DNA of 64,000 bases from Symbiodinium sp. CCMP2592 (Eukaryota > Sar > Dinophyceae > Suessiales > Symbiodiniaceae), in assembly GCA_905221615.1 (NCBI GenBank), contig CAJNDT010005914.1, positions 716,183 through 780,182 on the forward strand, read 5' to 3'. Under the pieces are notes generated by a model. The model made no database searches and had not been told where the DNA came from. It saw only the letters and a list, made by a program, of their open reading frames with translations. Of this stretch, positions 50,458 to 61,384 are shown piece by piece; position 1 is the stretch's first letter; the number at the start of each line of letters is the position of its first letter. Made by a program: the position numbers and the translations under genes.

Positions 50458-53400
50458 TTCATCAGCGTCTACACACTGATGTTGCTGCCATGCAATGTCC
50501 TCAGATTCATGTGCAACATGACTGACACTGACATGAGCTCGAACAAGGCTGCGAACATTCCTCGCAATTGACCGCCATGAGACATCAATGCGCTGCGACA
50601 AACTGCTCTTCGAATCATGGTCCAAGCAATCATCCGGTCTCACCATCAAACGATCCGCTTCAGGCATGTTAGAGAACATGATCCTGCGTCCACCACCATC
50701 GCCACCAGCACCAACATGATCATCAACCTTAACCTTCGTCACCTTGCCACTTGAAACAAGAGCATGCAACTCTGGCCAAGACCAACATGAACATGAAGAA
50801 GGCATGTCAAGCGAAAAATAGACGTCGGAAAATTCCGCACACTTCTTCAGCAGGCGTTTGAGAGATTTCAAGACACTTCTGAAAACCTTGTACTTCCCAC
50901 CGGAACGTTTCTCACCCCCCACGCAAGCCCCTTCACTACTTCCAGGACCAGCACCTGATCGCAAAAGCGATGCCACGAATAGCACAGGTGTGCGCAGGTC
51001 GTTCCGGCACGCATCCTTCATCGTACCGATAAGGTTGTCCTCATCGGCTTTGGAGCCGATCAGCTCCTTGCAAGTTATGCGAGAGCAACCCTTAGTGGAC
51101 TTAGGCACGGCGTAGCCATTACCCAAGCCACAGAGGTCAACAATCATGCGGTCTGGCTTTCGTCCACCAGCCTTCGACGGCATGGCTACCAATCTCCCAT
51201 CGCCCGTTGCCTGAAATTTCAAGGCTTTAAGCAATCTCCTGGAGATTTGGCTAGTCAACTCGCATTTATCAGATCGATCCTTAGCGTCCGAATCAGTCAT
51301 GTGCAAATGTTTGGACGAGCACACATCAGACGACTTAGGATGCAACGCGACGTTTGCGGCAATGTACTCCCATTCATCCTTGCAGTAGCCGAGCTCAACG
51401 GCGGTTCCGGGAGATACAGGATCCCGAAAGGTATAACGTTGCCCGTGAGTGCATCCTTGGATCTTGATGCTCTTCCACATGGCATCTTCCTGAAGTCCCT
51501 TGTACTGCTTGGTTTCCTGGACTGGTACTCGAGGAGGTACTTCGATGATGATTTGGAACCCCCATGATGCCGCTCTGCGCGCAATTCTTTGGACGACCTC
51601 CCCCCATGGGTAGTCTGTCCGCAATTTGGCCCTTTCAGGGTTGTCAGCGATTTTCCGACTCAGCCACGAATTCTTGCCCAACACCCCTGCACCAATGAAG
51701 ATCACGGAGTTAGGGTTGTCTTTCCTTGCTTCCACCACATCAAAGAGGTAGGCGCACATGGCGTCGTCAACTTCTCGCCCCATACTCAGAACATTTACTT
51801 GCAGCCCAGGGTCGTAGTGAGAATCGGGAGCATGCTGGGCGATGCAATCCTTGCCTGGAGCATACTCATTCCACCAGTTCTCCTCATCGACTCCTATCAA
51901 TGTCCACACCGTCACTGCCTTTGGAGCATCTTTGATAGTGATACGGTACTTCCACCGGCTGTAAGGATTCTTGTAAGTATGGACCAACCTTCCATCGTGG
52001 TCGAGGAATTGGATCACCAGGCCCTCCTTGGGTTTGTTTTCGGCGAAATTGACCACGTGAGGCACAATTGCTCCATCATATCCTTGATATTCCCTTTTCT
52101 GTTCCGCCGCATCATGCCATACATCCTCGTACACCGACGACCATTGGTCATAACCAAATTGAGAGGCTTGACTTTTGGACTGGCCGTTGAAACAAAATCC
52201 CTGGTGCAATGTAAAGCCCTGGTACCCCCCATGGATGGCACGCGCCAGTGTGACAACCACCGCTCGCCATTTGGCGGGCAGGGCGCGCACATAAGACTGG
52301 CCTAGAGGCGGTTCAGGAGGAGGCAAAAACGGCGGCGCAAGGACGTCCGCAATGGCGGCGGGGCGCAAATGCCCCCGGACCGGATGGTACTGAAACACAG
52401 CACGCTCCACATAGCGGTCGAACTTGCCCGGTTGGTCAAGGATAGCAGCACGATCCTCCATCTGGTGCCACTGCCCTTCACGAAGAATCCAAGTCGACCG
52501 AAGGTAACGACCAGGCGGCAACGCGGAAGGCGGCCCCCGCAACATGCGCGGGAACTTGACAACCAGGATGGGGTCCACACTGTCATGTTCTTGCAAGCCT
52601 TCCTTACTCGACAATCCAGCGCGATACAACACCTGAGGGAGGATCGGCGTCTGCGTGTAAGGAAAACAAGGCACCTCGCTCTTGAACGAGTAGTGCTGCT
52701 GACCCTTCTCATCTGTGCTTTGGGTATGAGTAGGGCGCATCAGATCCATAATCTCTTGGGAGCCGATGAGATCCGGCGGAAAGATGTTGATGAGCTGACA
52801 CGCATGTGTCCAGGACACGGAATCCTTGAACGACTTGGTGTGTATGTCCGCTGACATCTTGGCAGTGACCTCATAGGCAAGAGAAACGTAACCTTCCTGA
52901 AAGATAGAATGCATCCATCCAATGCAGATACCGTGGGTACGTTCCAAGTGACGCATAGTCGGATTCTTGCCCGTGCGAATCACCCCGATCATGGTCTGGT
53001 TGTCGTCGTAGAAGACGAAGTTGGGGTCTTGCCCCCCAAGCTGCTGCCACAACGTGATAGCAGGCAATCCAAGACGTGACATGGCAAAGTCGGCCGCGAC
53101 AATCTCGGCCTCAGGTGTGGAATGACTCAAGCATCCCTGCCTTTTGCTAAGTCCCGCCAAGGGAAATCTTGTATGAGAACCTTGAATGTGCAAATGAGCA
53201 CCGGAGGTAGATTTCAAACTTTCTCCACAACCTGCATAGTCCGCATCTGCAAACAGCCCGATGGACGAGTCCTCCAAGGAGTTCCCGACCCATCCAATCA
53301 TCATGTGATGTTTGGACTGGTGCACATAGGCCATGAGATGATGAAGAAGAGCATCCTCCTTCTTGGTCCATTTCGTGATCTTGCGTGCGAGATTGTTGAT

Positions 53401-56400
53401 ACTGCGCAGAAGATCAAAGCGGCAAATGCGCGCGGCATAAAGCAATTTCATGAGAATGCTGGCTGCCTGCGGAGCAAGTGCACCGCGATTAGCCTCGTTG
53501 ATTTCCTCTTCCTCGGGCGCCTTGGGAATAGGTGGAGGCGGAACGAGCCGACCATCCTTATCAACAGGCATGGTGTGTCCACACCACGTGCATCGATGGC
53601 TTTTACCTGACTGTGCCGGAGCGCGAGCTGGGTGATTCTTAGTCTCCTCAGCCGGACTCGGCGATGGTACCGTCTTGAATTTTGTCGGATCGAACCCAGT
53701 CACGTCGCAGTACTTCTTGACTGTCATGTCCAGGTACGTCTCCATGTCGTAGGTAACGGTCTGCACCTTCGTTTTGTCATGCAACGTTGCCTCGCCCTTG
53801 GAGATGCGACAACCCAGATACAAGCCCAGTGGCGTTTCCTCTTCCAATCGAAGTTCTTGGCGCAGCATGTCCCAACCCTTGGGTAGATTCTCTTTGGGTC
53901 CTGCCATCTTGAGATCATCCACGTAGATGACAAGTAAGAGCTTCATTTGCGGGTGGAAATACAATGATGGCCATTCATCGCCAAGTGGCTTGAATCCTAC
54001 TTTCTGTACCGCGGTATGGCAATGTTGTTCCCACATGGTTCCTGCGTCAGGATGTCCATATAGAGCTTTGATCAGGCGACATACAGGCCTACGGAATTTA
54101 TGCCGTTTCGCAGATGGATGCCAGGCTTCATCAGGCAGTTCAACCCAACATGGAGTACCCGACAGTCTTGCCTGAATGTATGCTTGGATAGCATCCGCCA
54201 TCTGGACATCGTTGCCAGGAAGGCATCCGTAATAATCTGCCCACCGTGAGGCGTCAAACGTAGCCGGGGAATTCCCCAAATCCTGAAACAATGCGGCTTC
54301 CATGTTCTGGTCTTTGACCTGATCACCGAGTAGTACACCTCGCCCTTTGAACTTCCTGGCAGGATCGTCCTCTTTGAGCTGATAGTTCTTCTCGTATATC
54401 AGTCCATGTACTCGCGCCATGTGTACTTTCTCACCTTTCTTCTTTGCCTCAGCGACGACGTCGTCATATTCACGCGTAGTTGAGAAGTCAAACACCTCTT
54501 GGTCCCACAATCCCTTCCATTCTTTCATGAAAGCTTCCATGGCCTTGGGATTGTTGATCATCTCCTTGCGTGTGACGGGTCGAGTGACCATGGCATTGAA
54601 GCACGATCCTCCTGCATGATTCTTTTCCCGATGTACGTTTCTGTGAGAAGTCGTACACGGCATAGAAGGAATCCAGTTATCATCCATGACCATATGCGCC
54701 GGAACGGCCGGCACAACATCTGCCAAGAATTGTTCCTGTGTATATTGATCCACATAGGACTGTGCCCATGACCAACCATCGTCGTCATCAATGGACACGT
54801 TGAGTTGCAGATCAATTTCTTCACATGGGACAATCTTGGGAAAGATCATGTTGTCCAAAATCTTGGTAACTATCTTCTTTCCTATCACAGCCTTCTTCCG
54901 GTCTTTCTTGGCAACTCGAGCTTTGTCTCGCTTTTCTTTCTTGTATGCTGCCTTCTTCTCCGTTTCGCTCATCTTCTTCCATGCTTCCGGAGAATAAGAA
55001 TGGATAGGTCGCCGTGTAGGAAGAGTTCGTCGACCGTCACTTCGGATCTTATACGGAACTCCCCTTTTGTCGATCTTGCAGGCTTCACCGTCATCGGTGA
55101 GATATACAATGCCGTCCCCTTTCTTCCCCGTACTCCAATGTTCAATCTCCTCGGGAGCCAACTTCTTTTCTTTCAAGATCTTGATAATCTCTCCAGGTTC
55201 TTCGATGTCTCCTTCGGGGATGAGTCTACCGGTTGGACCGACTTCGCGGGGCGATCGTCGATCTTTCCCAGTGACCTTTGGTTCAGAAGGAGGCGGTGCT
55301 GCACGTAGACCCAGCTCTTCGTCTAGTTCTTCGAGTCTTTTGTCTCCTATGGCATCAATAGCTTCATGTTCTGCTGACTTGAAGACTTCGCCGGACGGCT
55401 CCGTCTCTATGTCAGATGGATCTATGTCCTGTAAGTCAGGATCTTCTCCGGGATCCGGTGGAGGAAGAAGTCCATTTTGATCATCATCATCCCCGTCGCC
55501 ACCATTTCCTCCGGGCGGACCGTCATCACCGTCATCGACGTCTTTTATCTCCTTGCCAGCGAGGTCAACGTTGTCCCTGAGTCCCTCAATGGTTGAATTC
55601 ATCCTTTCGTACTCGGCTTTCAGGGGAAACGTTATCTCCTCTGGGAAGTAGATAACTTCTGTCTCGTACGGTCTCATCAACTTCCTGGGAACAGATGCGT
55701 CCATCGACAAGTTCGCATTGGCAAATTCCTTCATATCCCAAACGCGATACTTCTTGGACCATCCTTGACCAGCAGTGATGATGTATCCGGCAAAAATGCC
55801 TGGAATCCCCTTTGGATCGAATTTGTTGCCATATGTCTTCGGCCTTGTGTCCGTCGGCTTGAAGAAGACTTTGGCCCCAAAGGGTATGGCTTTTCCCTCG
55901 AAGTCCTTTCCAGTCATTCGCTTCCATGCTGAATCACCATCGCCCTCCACGTCTTCAACGTTGAGGTTCTGCATCACGCAATTAAGCGCAAAGGACCAGT
56001 ATTGAGCGGGCAATCCGGCGTGTAGCATGGATGCTGCGACTGTGTTGATCACTTCTTGATTTGATCGTTCAGCGAGTGAATTGTTACTGGGTTTCCCTGG
56101 AAGGGAATGATCTATCACGATCTTCAACTGCGCCATAGCTGAATCGAACTCTGGTGCTTCATCACTGTACGCCATATGAATCTTGCGTCTTCCCATTAGG
56201 CGTCTGATGGCCATGACGACCTCGTCAGTACTCCTTGAAGCCGTGGGAATCGCTGCGATCATTTTGGTGGCGATATCTCTGATGACTAGAACTTCACGTG
56301 CTCCGTCATCGAGTCCGATGCCTGCTTCGGCGGCCTTGCGCATGTCAAGGAAGTCGAACGTCACAAGATCTCCCCAGTGTTTGATCACACGTTGAAACGC

Positions 56401-59400
56401 ACCTCGTTGTGTTCGCAAGTGCTTCATCTTCGCGCGTATGCACGATTCGCAATATGGGTTGCGGTAGCGATGAGTACACAGATGTGCCAACGTCTTAGCT
56501 TCGGCTTTCAGTGTTCCGACTCTGGCCTTGCGGCTCGGCGCACCGTCGCCTTCTACATCAATGATCACCTCATCGTCACCGTCCAATGGAATTTCACCCA
56601 CTCCTTTTCCTTCGTCGTCGTCCGGAGGTCGTCCGGCCTCGGACTCTGGTACTTCTTCTATAGGAGGTTCTTGGGGTTCAGGATCAGGAGGTCGTTCATG
56701 ATCGTCACCTTCTTCTTCTGCTTCAATCTCGCTCGGTGCAGCTTCAGCGGCAGCTGCGACGCTGACGTCAACATTGCCCGCTGTTAGCGCACCCTTGAAG
56801 ATTTCGGTGATCGCTTTGGCCTCCGGATCATCATGAACCAATGACTTAGAACTCCCGGCACGAACGTACGGGATGTCACCGTTCACGAACAGAGATATTC
56901 TCTTGCCCTGCGGGTTGATCATGAATGGTTCCCTTCCGGGTGGCCACACAAACCCGTAGTTGAAGTTCATACATCTCTTGCCTATGGAAAGCACCGACGG
57001 TGTGTCATCCAACACATAAGCGTTGATCGGTTCCTCGAACGACTCAGTCTGGAAATTCGACACGAGATCGGTATCGGTGATTCCATTGGCTGTCTGAAAT
57101 GATATGGGCTCTGGAGTCACGAGTGTTTCGAGACTGTGCTTCTCGATCTTCTTCTGAGATATGAGGTCGTGACCACACCCAGTGTCCATGAGAAACTTGA
57201 TCTTCTTCTTGAGGATGACTGGTTGAACCATGCATTTGAATACGCCTTGATTGATGATCCGTTTGCTGTGTGCAGCATCGAGTTCGCGCTCAACGATGGA
57301 ATCCTCACCGTCGTAGAAAGAAACTTCTTCCACTCGAGACGTTCCTGGGATTCGTACGAATGAAACTCGATCTCCGCATTGATCATCATCGTCGTCAACC
57401 ATGTCTCTCATGATCTGTGCCCTCAATCTCGCTTTGTGCTTGGCGAATTCCAAGCTCACGGCGCGGTCCTCATCATTGATAAACGCTTCCATGTCGACGT
57501 ACTTCACCTTCCGCTCTTTGTCTTTCTTCGATCTTCTAGGACACGAAGAAATGAACTTCACGTCATCGGCGAACGTCACATTACGCTTTATCTCTTTTCG
57601 GGTCGACGTAGTCGTTCCCGAGGATTCGTCATCTGTTGAACAATCCGAATCAGCGTCGCTGTCAACGGATGGACAATCTGACTCCTCCTCATCTTGTCTT
57701 GAAGATCGCTTCCATATAGCCGGAGCTGATGGATTCCACCTTCGACACAATCTGATGGCGGGTGCCGCAGGGAGTGCCTTGGCCTTGGCATTCGGCTTCG
57801 CTGGAGCTGCCTTCGCTTCGGATTTAGCTTTAGCTTTTGCCTTTGGTTCCGGAGCTGGGGTAGCTGCTGCCTCATGCTTGAAAGGACAATTCTCTCTTGA
57901 GCACGAGCCTGTGTTCTTGAACGAGTAGCATATCCTGTTTCCTCCTCCTCCAGATGGACTTGGAGTTCTCGTCCTCGGCGTGAAGGGTCGCTCTGGAGTC
58001 TTCTTCGAGTGACTGAATGGACACTTATCACCATTTCGACACCCTGCATCTGTGAAATGGAACTTGCAGCGGATTTGCTTCTTGCTTTTGTCACCTCTGT
58101 TGTCCGCTGACTCACTCCTCGTCTTCTTCTTGGGCTTTGGCTTGGTCTTCGCATGACTCTTCGCTTTGCTTTGAGGTAGTACAGGTGTTGCTTTATCCGG
58201 CTTGGTCGGCGAAGCCTTGACCTTTGCGGATGGAGCTGCGTTAGGCGTTGGTTTCTCGGGTACCTTGGCCGGTGCAGCAAGCAAATCCTTGCCCTCAAGC
58301 ATCTGGCGCAAGCCAATTTGGGTCTGAGTGAGATTTGACTGTTCTCGTCTCCGCATGATAGTACGATCAATGATCTTCATCAGGTTGTCGTACGATCGGT
58401 CTTCATGATTGTAGGGCAAGTGTTCGTAATGCATGCCCAACTCCATCTTCATTGCGGGCGAGTCCTTGATCTTGCTGTACAAGCAATCACGGAGAGCTGT
58501 TTTGGATGGAATGTCCTCTGGTCTCATCCGTCCCAGAACTTCCAACCACGTCTGCTTGAACGTATGAAGCTTGTTGTCGCCTTGGTACTGGAGCTTCACC
58601 AAATACTCAAGAGTGATGATCATGTCGAGACGATCGTGCGTTCGAAAACTTTCATACATCATCGCAATGATTTGTCGTCCTTTGATGATCTTCCCGTCGG
58701 GCCTGCTGATGTAATCGTTAGCCTTCCGGTTCACCTCAAGGTACAGGTCAGCTGATTTGTCACCACCGGCACGTAGCATTGCGACCATGGCGATCCCCAA
58801 TTTGACGTCTATGCTCTTGAACTTCTTGTGTCCTGAATCATTCAATGCTTCGACATCAGGGAATGGGTTGAACGCTGGTGCCAGCCATAACATCCAGTCC
58901 TCATGATGTGGGTCGGCTGATGCTCCTAAGACATTGGCCGTGCACACGGATCGCCAGTTGTTGAGATGAGTGAGAGTAGGCCATGGAGGAACGGTCACTT
59001 TGTCGGCTTCCCTCCTGGAAATTCTCACCTCTGTGACTTCAGGATCCGCGTCTCCATCAGGATCACGCGCATGCGAGCCAGGATCCGATTCAGGTTTGCC
59101 TCCACCGCTTTTCTTCTTATCATCATCATCGTCAGGCGGGTCAGGAGGGTCATACCCCGTGCCGGTTCCTTCATCGTGCTCTCCATCTTCGTTCTCGTCG
59201 CCAGCCTCGTCACCGTCATCGTCTCCATTATCCTCCTGAATCGTTTCAGCGAATAACTTCCACTCATCACGATCAGCTCTGAGACGTTGTTCGGCTTTCT
59301 GGGCCTTGAGTACTTCGCTTCGCAGATCGGCAATCTTCTCCTCGTACCGTTCCGCGACCTCTTTCTCGATCTGACGTCTCCTTGCTTCATGAATGGAATC

Positions 59401-61320
59401 GTCATAGGCAATAGGGGGACCGATGAGGTCGTTGCCCTTCGTAGATGCGGTAACACCGTCGATACCAACAGGTCTTGAGGAGCTGGCAGATGCTGTGGAC
59501 TTCGATCCCAACATCCCGCGATCCTCCAAGAGTTCGCGTAGCTGTCGATCACGCACGGCTGCCGCATCACTTTTCCCATGAAATCCGCTTGGTATGCCGA
59601 ACAAAGTGGCTGCACTAGGCGTGGAACGCGCAAGTGCTGGGCTGCTAATACCTGGCACGTAGTGCTCGGGCATTGCATCCGCCACGATTGGCATTGAACT
59701 GCGGCCAGTGAAGAAGTTTCCACCGGTGAATGGAATTCCATCCATCACAAGGTTCTTGTCCTTGTCCGATTCCGAGAATGCGAACTTCTCTTTGGCGACT
59801 GGACTAACTTGACTTGGGGACCGTATTTCAGGGGATCGTACCTCACCTCCTACGGAAAATGCAGGCACTACTTCCTTTCCTACGTGCTCCCAGCCAGACT
59901 CAGTAGTCCTCGAAGACATGGGCATGCTTGAAGGCCGTGTCGCTCCTCCGTAATTGGAGTTTCGCGCTGCCTCCAATTCGCTGCGTGTCCTCGCTTGAAG
60001 ATCTTCTTGTGCTTTGAGCGTTTTCCTGAGTTCACTCAGCTCGTCGTGCAAGGTAGGCAATGATCGCCTTGCATGATCTTCATTCTGATGAAGTCGGTCC
60101 TCTGCTTCTTGCATCCTCTTCACAGCCATTTTGCGGTACTCTTCCTCTTCACCAAGACGTTCGCGAAGCCGAAATCGTTCTTGATCAATGGCTGCGCTGT
60201 TTCCAGCTAGCCCTTGGATCTCGTTCACGGCCCGCAACTCCTGGTTCTTGACCAAGTGGAATCGTTCCTGCATTGCTTGTAAGGCTTGTTCCGAACTTGC
60301 TGTGTTTGACCGGAGGACCAAGTTCTCTCTGGCGTGTTCATGAAGTTCATGAGTCAGACGCTCATACTCACGTGCCATAAGCTCACCATCGCCTTGCGCT
60401 CTTGCCTCCAACTGCACAAAGTTAGTGGCTGCCTCCGTGCGGAACACGTGTAGCTGTTGAGCTAACTCCTCGGCAACGGCATGTGCTTGACGTTGTTGAG
60501 CAGAGTTCTGTTCATCCATGCGAAACAAAGCTGTTTCATAGTCTCGCTTCATCTCCTGATTGACATTGTTGATGTGCCTCATGGCTAAGCATGCATGGTC
60601 ACGTTGTCGTTCCAATTCTTCAATGCGAATTCCAGATCCTTCATCTTCTTGTTGCATCTCCTTGATCTTGTCCATCAGGGTCTGGACGATTCCTTCGTAT
60701 TCTTGCACCTGACTGCGATAGTACATCTGCTGTGCAAGGTTCGATGCTTCGAACTGTTGCGAAATCGTCAGCTCCTGATAAGCGTTCGGACCATCAGCTA
60801 TGGCAGGCGTGGCCACGGACGACGCATCACCACGTGCAGGAATCGTATCCAGAGTCATATCCAGATCGTCAGCATCGCGTGGTTGATTGGTAACCATCCG
60901 ATTCCAAGTCATGGATTTGTCACGTCCACGAGTAGCCGAAGTCCTCGATCGTGCTGAAGAGCTTCTCGAAGATGATGGTCTTGACTTCTTTTCCAAGGTC
61001 TTGACTCCTTTGTCCTTGGCCCTGGACGTAGTCCGAGGTGCCTGAAAACCAGACGCTTCGGCCCGTCGTTCTGAAGCCTTGCCCGTCCTCGAACCTGTGG
61101 ATGTCGGACGCGAAGGCGTAGATGCTCTTGGTAGACTCTTTGCTTTCCCCTTGGGAACTGCCTTTGCAATGGCAAGCGCAGAAGATTGACCTTTGTCATC
61201 TTCCGTGGAGCTATCAACGGATTGCACCACTGTGTCATCAGCTGTTGACTCACCAACGGCTGGCGCTGCCACATCGGCACCGAAAGTCATTGTCGTATCT
61301 TGGCTTGATCCTGAGTTCAT
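50422..61320 (-). CDS. Copia Gag-Pol polyprotein, 3632 aa, intact
   Basis: Residues 1-780 form a Ser/Arg-rich then long coiled-coil Gag region with an acidic stretch. About 787-1007 resembles copia capsid (NNWRSVCTANVLG ... FRTHDRLDMIITLE). Two CCCH fingers lie near 1085-1150 (C-x8-C-x5-C-x3-H and C-x8-C-x4-C-x3-H) instead of the usual CCHC knuckle. Protease is near 1375 (FLMDTGCGHDLI). The integrase HHCC zinc site is at 1611-1633 (HLCTHRYRNPYCESC), and its D, D, E lie at about 1655, 1720 and 1750 (TFDFLD, YSDEAPEF, LAERSNQE). RT is at 2150-2500 with YVDD at about 2467. RNase H motifs ADADYAG, STPEAEIVA, DNQTMIG and ADIHTKSF span 2690-2830. About 800 further C-terminal residues are unrecognised. 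It acts in reverse transcription and integration. The start is the first ATG after a 64-nt leader. Confidence 0.95.
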   Translation of the reverse strand: MNSGSSQDTTMTFGADVAAPAVGESTADDTVVQSVDSSTEDDKGQSSALAIAKAVPKGKAKSLPRASTPSRPTSTGSRTGKASERRAEASGFQAPRTTSRAKDKGVKTLEKKSRPSSSRSSSARSRTSATRGRDKSMTWNRMVTNQPRDADDLDMTLDTIPARGDASSVATPAIADGPNAYQELTISQQFEASNLAQQMYYRSQVQEYEGIVQTLMDKIKEMQQEDEGSGIRIEELERQRDHACLAMRHINNVNQEMKRDYETALFRMDEQNSAQQRQAHAVAEELAQQLHVFRTEAATNFVQLEARAQGDGELMAREYERLTHELHEHARENLVLRSNTASSEQALQAMQERFHLVKNQELRAVNEIQGLAGNSAAIDQERFRLRERLGEEEEYRKMAVKRMQEAEDRLHQNEDHARRSLPTLHDELSELRKTLKAQEDLQARTRSELEAARNSNYGGATRPSSMPMSSRTTESGWEHVGKEVVPAFSVGGEVRSPEIRSPSQVSPVAKEKFAFSESDKDKNLVMDGIPFTGGNFFTGRSSMPIVADAMPEHYVPGISSPALARSTPSAATLFGIPSGFHGKSDAAAVRDRQLRELLEDRGMLGSKSTASASSSRPVGIDGVTASTKGNDLIGPPIAYDDSIHEARRRQIEKEVAERYEEKIADLRSEVLKAQKAEQRLRADRDEWKLFAETIQEDNGDDDGDEAGDENEDGEHDEGTGTGYDPPDPPDDDDDKKKSGGGKPESDPGSHARDPDGDADPEVTEVRISRREADKVTVPPWPTLTHLNNWRSVCTANVLGASADPHHEDWMLWLAPAFNPFPDVEALNDSGHKKFKSIDVKLGIAMVAMLRAGGDKSADLYLEVNRKANDYISRPDGKIIKGRQIIAMMYESFRTHDRLDMIITLEYLVKLQYQGDNKLHTFKQTWLEVLGRMRPEDIPSKTALRDCLYSKIKDSPAMKMELGMHYEHLPYNHEDRSYDNLMKIIDRTIMRRREQSNLTQTQIGLRQMLEGKDLLAAPAKVPEKPTPNAAPSAKVKASPTKPDKATPVLPQSKAKSHAKTKPKPKKKTRSESADNRGDKSKKQIRCKFHFTDAGCRNGDKCPFSHSKKTPERPFTPRTRTPSPSGGGGNRICYSFKNTGSCSRENCPFKHEAAATPAPEPKAKAKAKSEAKAAPAKPNAKAKALPAAPAIRLCRRWNPSAPAIWKRSSRQDEEESDCPSVDSDADSDCSTDDESSGTTTSTRKEIKRNVTFADDVKFISSCPRRSKKDKERKVKYVDMEAFINDEDRAVSLEFAKHKARLRAQIMRDMVDDDDDQCGDRVSFVRIPGTSRVEEVSFYDGEDSIVERELDAAHSKRIINQGVFKCMVQPVILKKKIKFLMDTGCGHDLISQKKIEKHSLETLVTPEPISFQTANGITDTDLVSNFQTESFEEPINAYVLDDTPSVLSIGKRCMNFNYGFVWPPGREPFMINPQGKRISLFVNGDIPYVRAGSSKSLVHDDPEAKAITEIFKGALTAGNVDVSVAAAAEAAPSEIEAEEEGDDHERPPDPEPQEPPIEEVPESEAGRPPDDDEGKGVGEIPLDGDDEVIIDVEGDGAPSRKARVGTLKAEAKTLAHLCTHRYRNPYCESCIRAKMKHLRTQRGAFQRVIKHWGDLVTFDFLDMRKAAEAGIGLDDGAREVLVIRDIATKMIAAIPTASRSTDEVVMAIRRLMGRRKIHMAYSDEAPEFDSAMAQLKIVIDHSLPGKPSNNSLAERSNQEVINTVAASMLHAGLPAQYWSFALNCVMQNLNVEDVEGDGDSAWKRMTGKDFEGKAIPFGAKVFFKPTDTRPKTYGNKFDPKGIPGIFAGYIITAGQGWSKKYRVWDMKEFANANLSMDASVPRKLMRPYETEVIYFPEEITFPLKAEYERMNSTIEGLRDNVDLAGKEIKDVDDGDDGPPGGNGGDGDDDDQNGLLPPPDPGEDPDLQDIDPSDIETEPSGEVFKSAEHEAIDAIGDKRLEELDEELGLRAAPPPSEPKVTGKDRRSPREVGPTGRLIPEGDIEEPGEIIKILKEKKLAPEEIEHWSTGKKGDGIVYLTDDGEACKIDKRGVPYKIRSDGRRTLPTRRPIHSYSPEAWKKMSETEKKAAYKKEKRDKARVAKKDRKKAVIGKKIVTKILDNMIFPKIVPCEEIDLQLNVSIDDDDGWSWAQSYVDQYTQEQFLADVVPAVPAHMVMDDNWIPSMPCTTSHRNVHREKNHAGGSCFNAMVTRPVTRKEMINNPKAMEAFMKEWKGLWDQEVFDFSTTREYDDVVAEAKKKGEKVHMARVHGLIYEKNYQLKEDDPARKFKGRGVLLGDQVKDQNMEAALFQDLGNSPATFDASRWADYYGCLPGNDVQMADAIQAYIQARLSGTPCWVELPDEAWHPSAKRHKFRRPVCRLIKALYGHPDAGTMWEQHCHTAVQKVGFKPLGDEWPSLYFHPQMKLLLVIYVDDLKMAGPKENLPKGWDMLRQELRLEEETPLGLYLGCRISKGEATLHDKTKVQTVTYDMETYLDMTVKKYCDVTGFDPTKFKTVPSPSPAEETKNHPARAPAQSGKSHRCTWCGHTMPVDKDGRLVPPPPIPKAPEEEEINEANRGALAPQAASILMKLLYAARICRFDLLRSINNLARKITKWTKKEDALLHHLMAYVHQSKHHMMIGWVGNSLEDSSIGLFADADYAGCGESLKSTSGAHLHIQGSHTRFPLAGLSKRQGCLSHSTPEAEIVAADFAMSRLGLPAITLWQQLGGQDPNFVFYDDNQTMIGVIRTGKNPTMRHLERTHGICIGWMHSIFQEGYVSLAYEVTAKMSADIHTKSFKDSVSWTHACQLINIFPPDLIGSQEIMDLMRPTHTQSTDEKGQQHYSFKSEVPCFPYTQTPILPQVLYRAGLSSKEGLQEHDSVDPILVVKFPRMLRGPPSALPPGRYLRSTWILREGQWHQMEDRAAILDQPGKFDRYVERAVFQYHPVRGHLRPAAIADVLAPPFLPPPEPPLGQSYVRALPAKWRAVVVTLARAIHGGYQGFTLHQGFCFNGQSKSQASQFGYDQWSSVYEDVWHDAAEQKREYQGYDGAIVPHVVNFAENKPKEGLVIQFLDHDGRLVHTYKNPYSRWKYRITIKDAPKAVTVWTLIGVDEENWWNEYAPGKDCIAQHAPDSHYDPGLQVNVLSMGREVDDAMCAYLFDVVEARKDNPNSVIFIGAGVLGKNSWLSRKIADNPERAKLRTDYPWGEVVQRIARRAASWGFQIIIEVPPRVPVQETKQYKGLQEDAMWKSIKIQGCTHGQRYTFRDPVSPGTAVELGYCKDEWEYIAANVALHPKSSDVCSSKHLHMTDSDAKDRSDKCELTSQISRRLLKALKFQATGDGRLVAMPSKAGGRKPDRMIVDLCGLGNGYAVPKSTKGCSRITCKELIGSKADEDNLIGTMKDACRNDLRTPVLFVASLLRSGAGPGSSEGACVGGEKRSGGKYKVFRSVLKSLKRLLKKCAEFSDVYFSLDMPSSCSCWSWPELHALVSSGKVTKVKVDDHVGAGGDGGGRRIMFSNMPEADRLMVRPDDCLDHDSKSSLSQRIDVSWRSIARNVRSLVRAHVSVSHVAHESEDIAWQQHQCVDADEGAIRQPQLRNN

Positions 61321-61363
61321 TGTGGTCGTAGTAGATCAAGTAGTCGTTGCTGTAGAAAGGCAG

Positions 61364-61377
61364 AGCCGCGTACGGCT
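61364..61377 (-). promoter_or_regulatory. Leader hairpin next to the primer-binding site
   Basis: On the coding strand AGCCG-TACG-CGGCT forms a perfect 5-bp stem with a 4-nt loop, overlapping the 3' edge of the presumed primer-binding site. It is present identically in copy 1. A role in primer binding or packaging is inference. Confidence 0.4.
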
Positions 61378-61384
61378 GATAACC
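61373..61384 (-). promoter_or_regulatory. Candidate primer-binding site
   Basis: GGTTATCAGCCG directly follows the 5' LTR on the coding strand. It contains the TATCAG word found in initiator-Met tRNA primer sites (TGGTATCAGAGC) with an extra T. The position is right. The tRNA assignment is weak. Confidence 0.4.
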
